A stretch of DNA of 64,000 nt from CAIQPS01 sp963721365. Its GTDB lineage: Bacteria > Actinomycetota > Thermoleophilia > RBG-16-64-13. Under the pieces are notes generated by a model, which saw nothing but the letters and a program-made list of their open reading frames with translations, did not search any database and was not told the DNA's origin. Shown piece by piece: positions 63,544-64,000 of this stretch. Position 1 is the stretch's first letter. Each line of letters starts with the position of its first letter. The position numbers were made by a program, and so were the translations under genes. Location: positions 1-64,000 of the forward strand of contig CAVRJE010000029.1 of NCBI GenBank assembly GCA_963721365.1. The letters run 5' to 3'.

Positions 63544-64000
63544 GTGAATACGAGATCATGGACTGTTAGCGTGGAGCAAGAAGTCTGCCGCAATCATCCT
63601 GAGAACCGGCCGCGAAGCAGAGCGCTTCGGGGTATCTCTCGCCTGGGAGTCTCGTTTGTCCTGGCCATCGGGGTTTTCGTCTGCGCCGTGATCCTTCCCG
63701 CTTCGGCCGACGCAGCAGCCCCTGGCACCCGCTACCAGCAGACCGACTCCCACATGGTCAAGGTGGGCACCTGGTCTGACTTCAGCAAGGCGGAGGCCTC
63801 CGGGGCGAGCTACGGGACGCTCCAACTCGAGCAACGCCTCGGCCACCATCTACTTTACCGGCACCCGCCTGGACTGGATCGCCATGACCGGAAGCACTCC
63901 CGGCATCGTCGATGTGTACCTGGACGACGTATGGCAGGCGACCATCGACCTCTACTCCTCGCCCGCACACTATCAGGCGGTGGTCTGGTCGAGCGGCACC
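63544..64000 (+). CDS. Secreted protein with the same repeat module, runs off the window (one frameshift)
   Basis: Start uncertain: GTG 63544 (AAGGAG too close) or GTG 63571. A signal sequence (FVLAIGVFVCAVILPASADA) is followed by RYQQTDSHMVKVGTW, then, after dropping one A at about 63,821, SNASATIYFTGTRLDWIA, VDVYLDDVWQATIDLY and AVVWSSGT. This is the same module found three times in the NlpC/P60 protein at 47826-49778. The catalytic part, if any, lies beyond the window. Confidence 0.75.
   Translation, partial: MNTRSWTVSVEQEVCRNHPENRPRSRALRGISRLGVSFVLAIGVFVCAVILPASADAAAPGTRYQQTDSHMVKVGTWSDFSKAEASGASYGTLQLEQRLGHHLLYRHPPGLDRHDRKHSRHRRCVPGRRMAGDHRPLLLARTLSGGGLVERH

Overview
The window joins two unrelated genomes. 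Bases 1 to about 2,917 are AT-rich and carry Bacteroidota-style genes: a secreted cupredoxin with a type IX secretion sorting tail, a secreted protein of unknown function and a broken 2-hydroxyacid dehydrogenase. From about 2,918 the DNA is GC-rich and the gene order is that of a deep-branching actinomycete. The switch falls inside two genes, so a chimeric assembly is the simplest reading. McsA/McsB-ClpC, RadA-DisA-CarD, SigH, abundant GTG/TTG starts, multiheme cytochromes and NlpC/P60 proteins suggest a Coriobacteriia/OPB41-like or similar uncultured Actinomycetota lineage. That placement is inference.

Layout. 2.9-6.2 kb, minus strand: a GGDEF/HD-GYP protein cut by the junction, a small molybdopterin oxidoreductase, a ferredoxin and an AcuC-type deacetylase. 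6.3-18.4 kb: tilS-hpt-ftsH, then folate and NAD synthesis (folE-folP-folB-folK-nadA-nadB-nadC), coaX and a tRNA dihydrouridine synthase. 18.4-35.6 kb: greA-lysS behind a perfect consensus promoter, then mcsA-mcsB-clpC-radA-disA-carD-yacL-like-ispD-ispF-gltX-cysS-rlmB-NYN-sigH, mostly with tiny gaps or overlaps. 36.3-40.5 kb: a very large alpha-2-macroglobulin lipoprotein.

40.7-64 kb is accessory. A tRNA-Thr gene at 42.1 kb opens a stretch with two Phd-type toxin-antitoxin pairs, a Fic/helix-turn-helix module with a strong operator, an N-formylglutamate amidohydrolase relative, dodecin, a secreted NlpC/P60 protein, a Tat-exported multicopper oxidase, a seven-repeat helical protein overlapping an amidohydrolase, a metallo-beta-lactamase-fold protein, a macrodomain protein, an MMPL transporter, two membrane-anchored DUF4332 proteins, a CHRD lipoprotein, a lone Flp pilin and a 13-heme lipoprotein. 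Pieces resembling the tRNA-Thr gene recur at 47.0 and 61.3 kb, which suggests an old tRNA-targeted island, although no integrase is visible.

Many genes, including essential ones such as gltX and coaX, are interrupted by single-base frameshifts. Most can be repaired by removing one base. This looks like consensus error in the assembly, so broken genes here should not be read as true pseudogenes without resequencing. The most interesting biology is a McsB homologue beside McsA and ClpC that appears to have lost the residues needed for arginine kinase activity.
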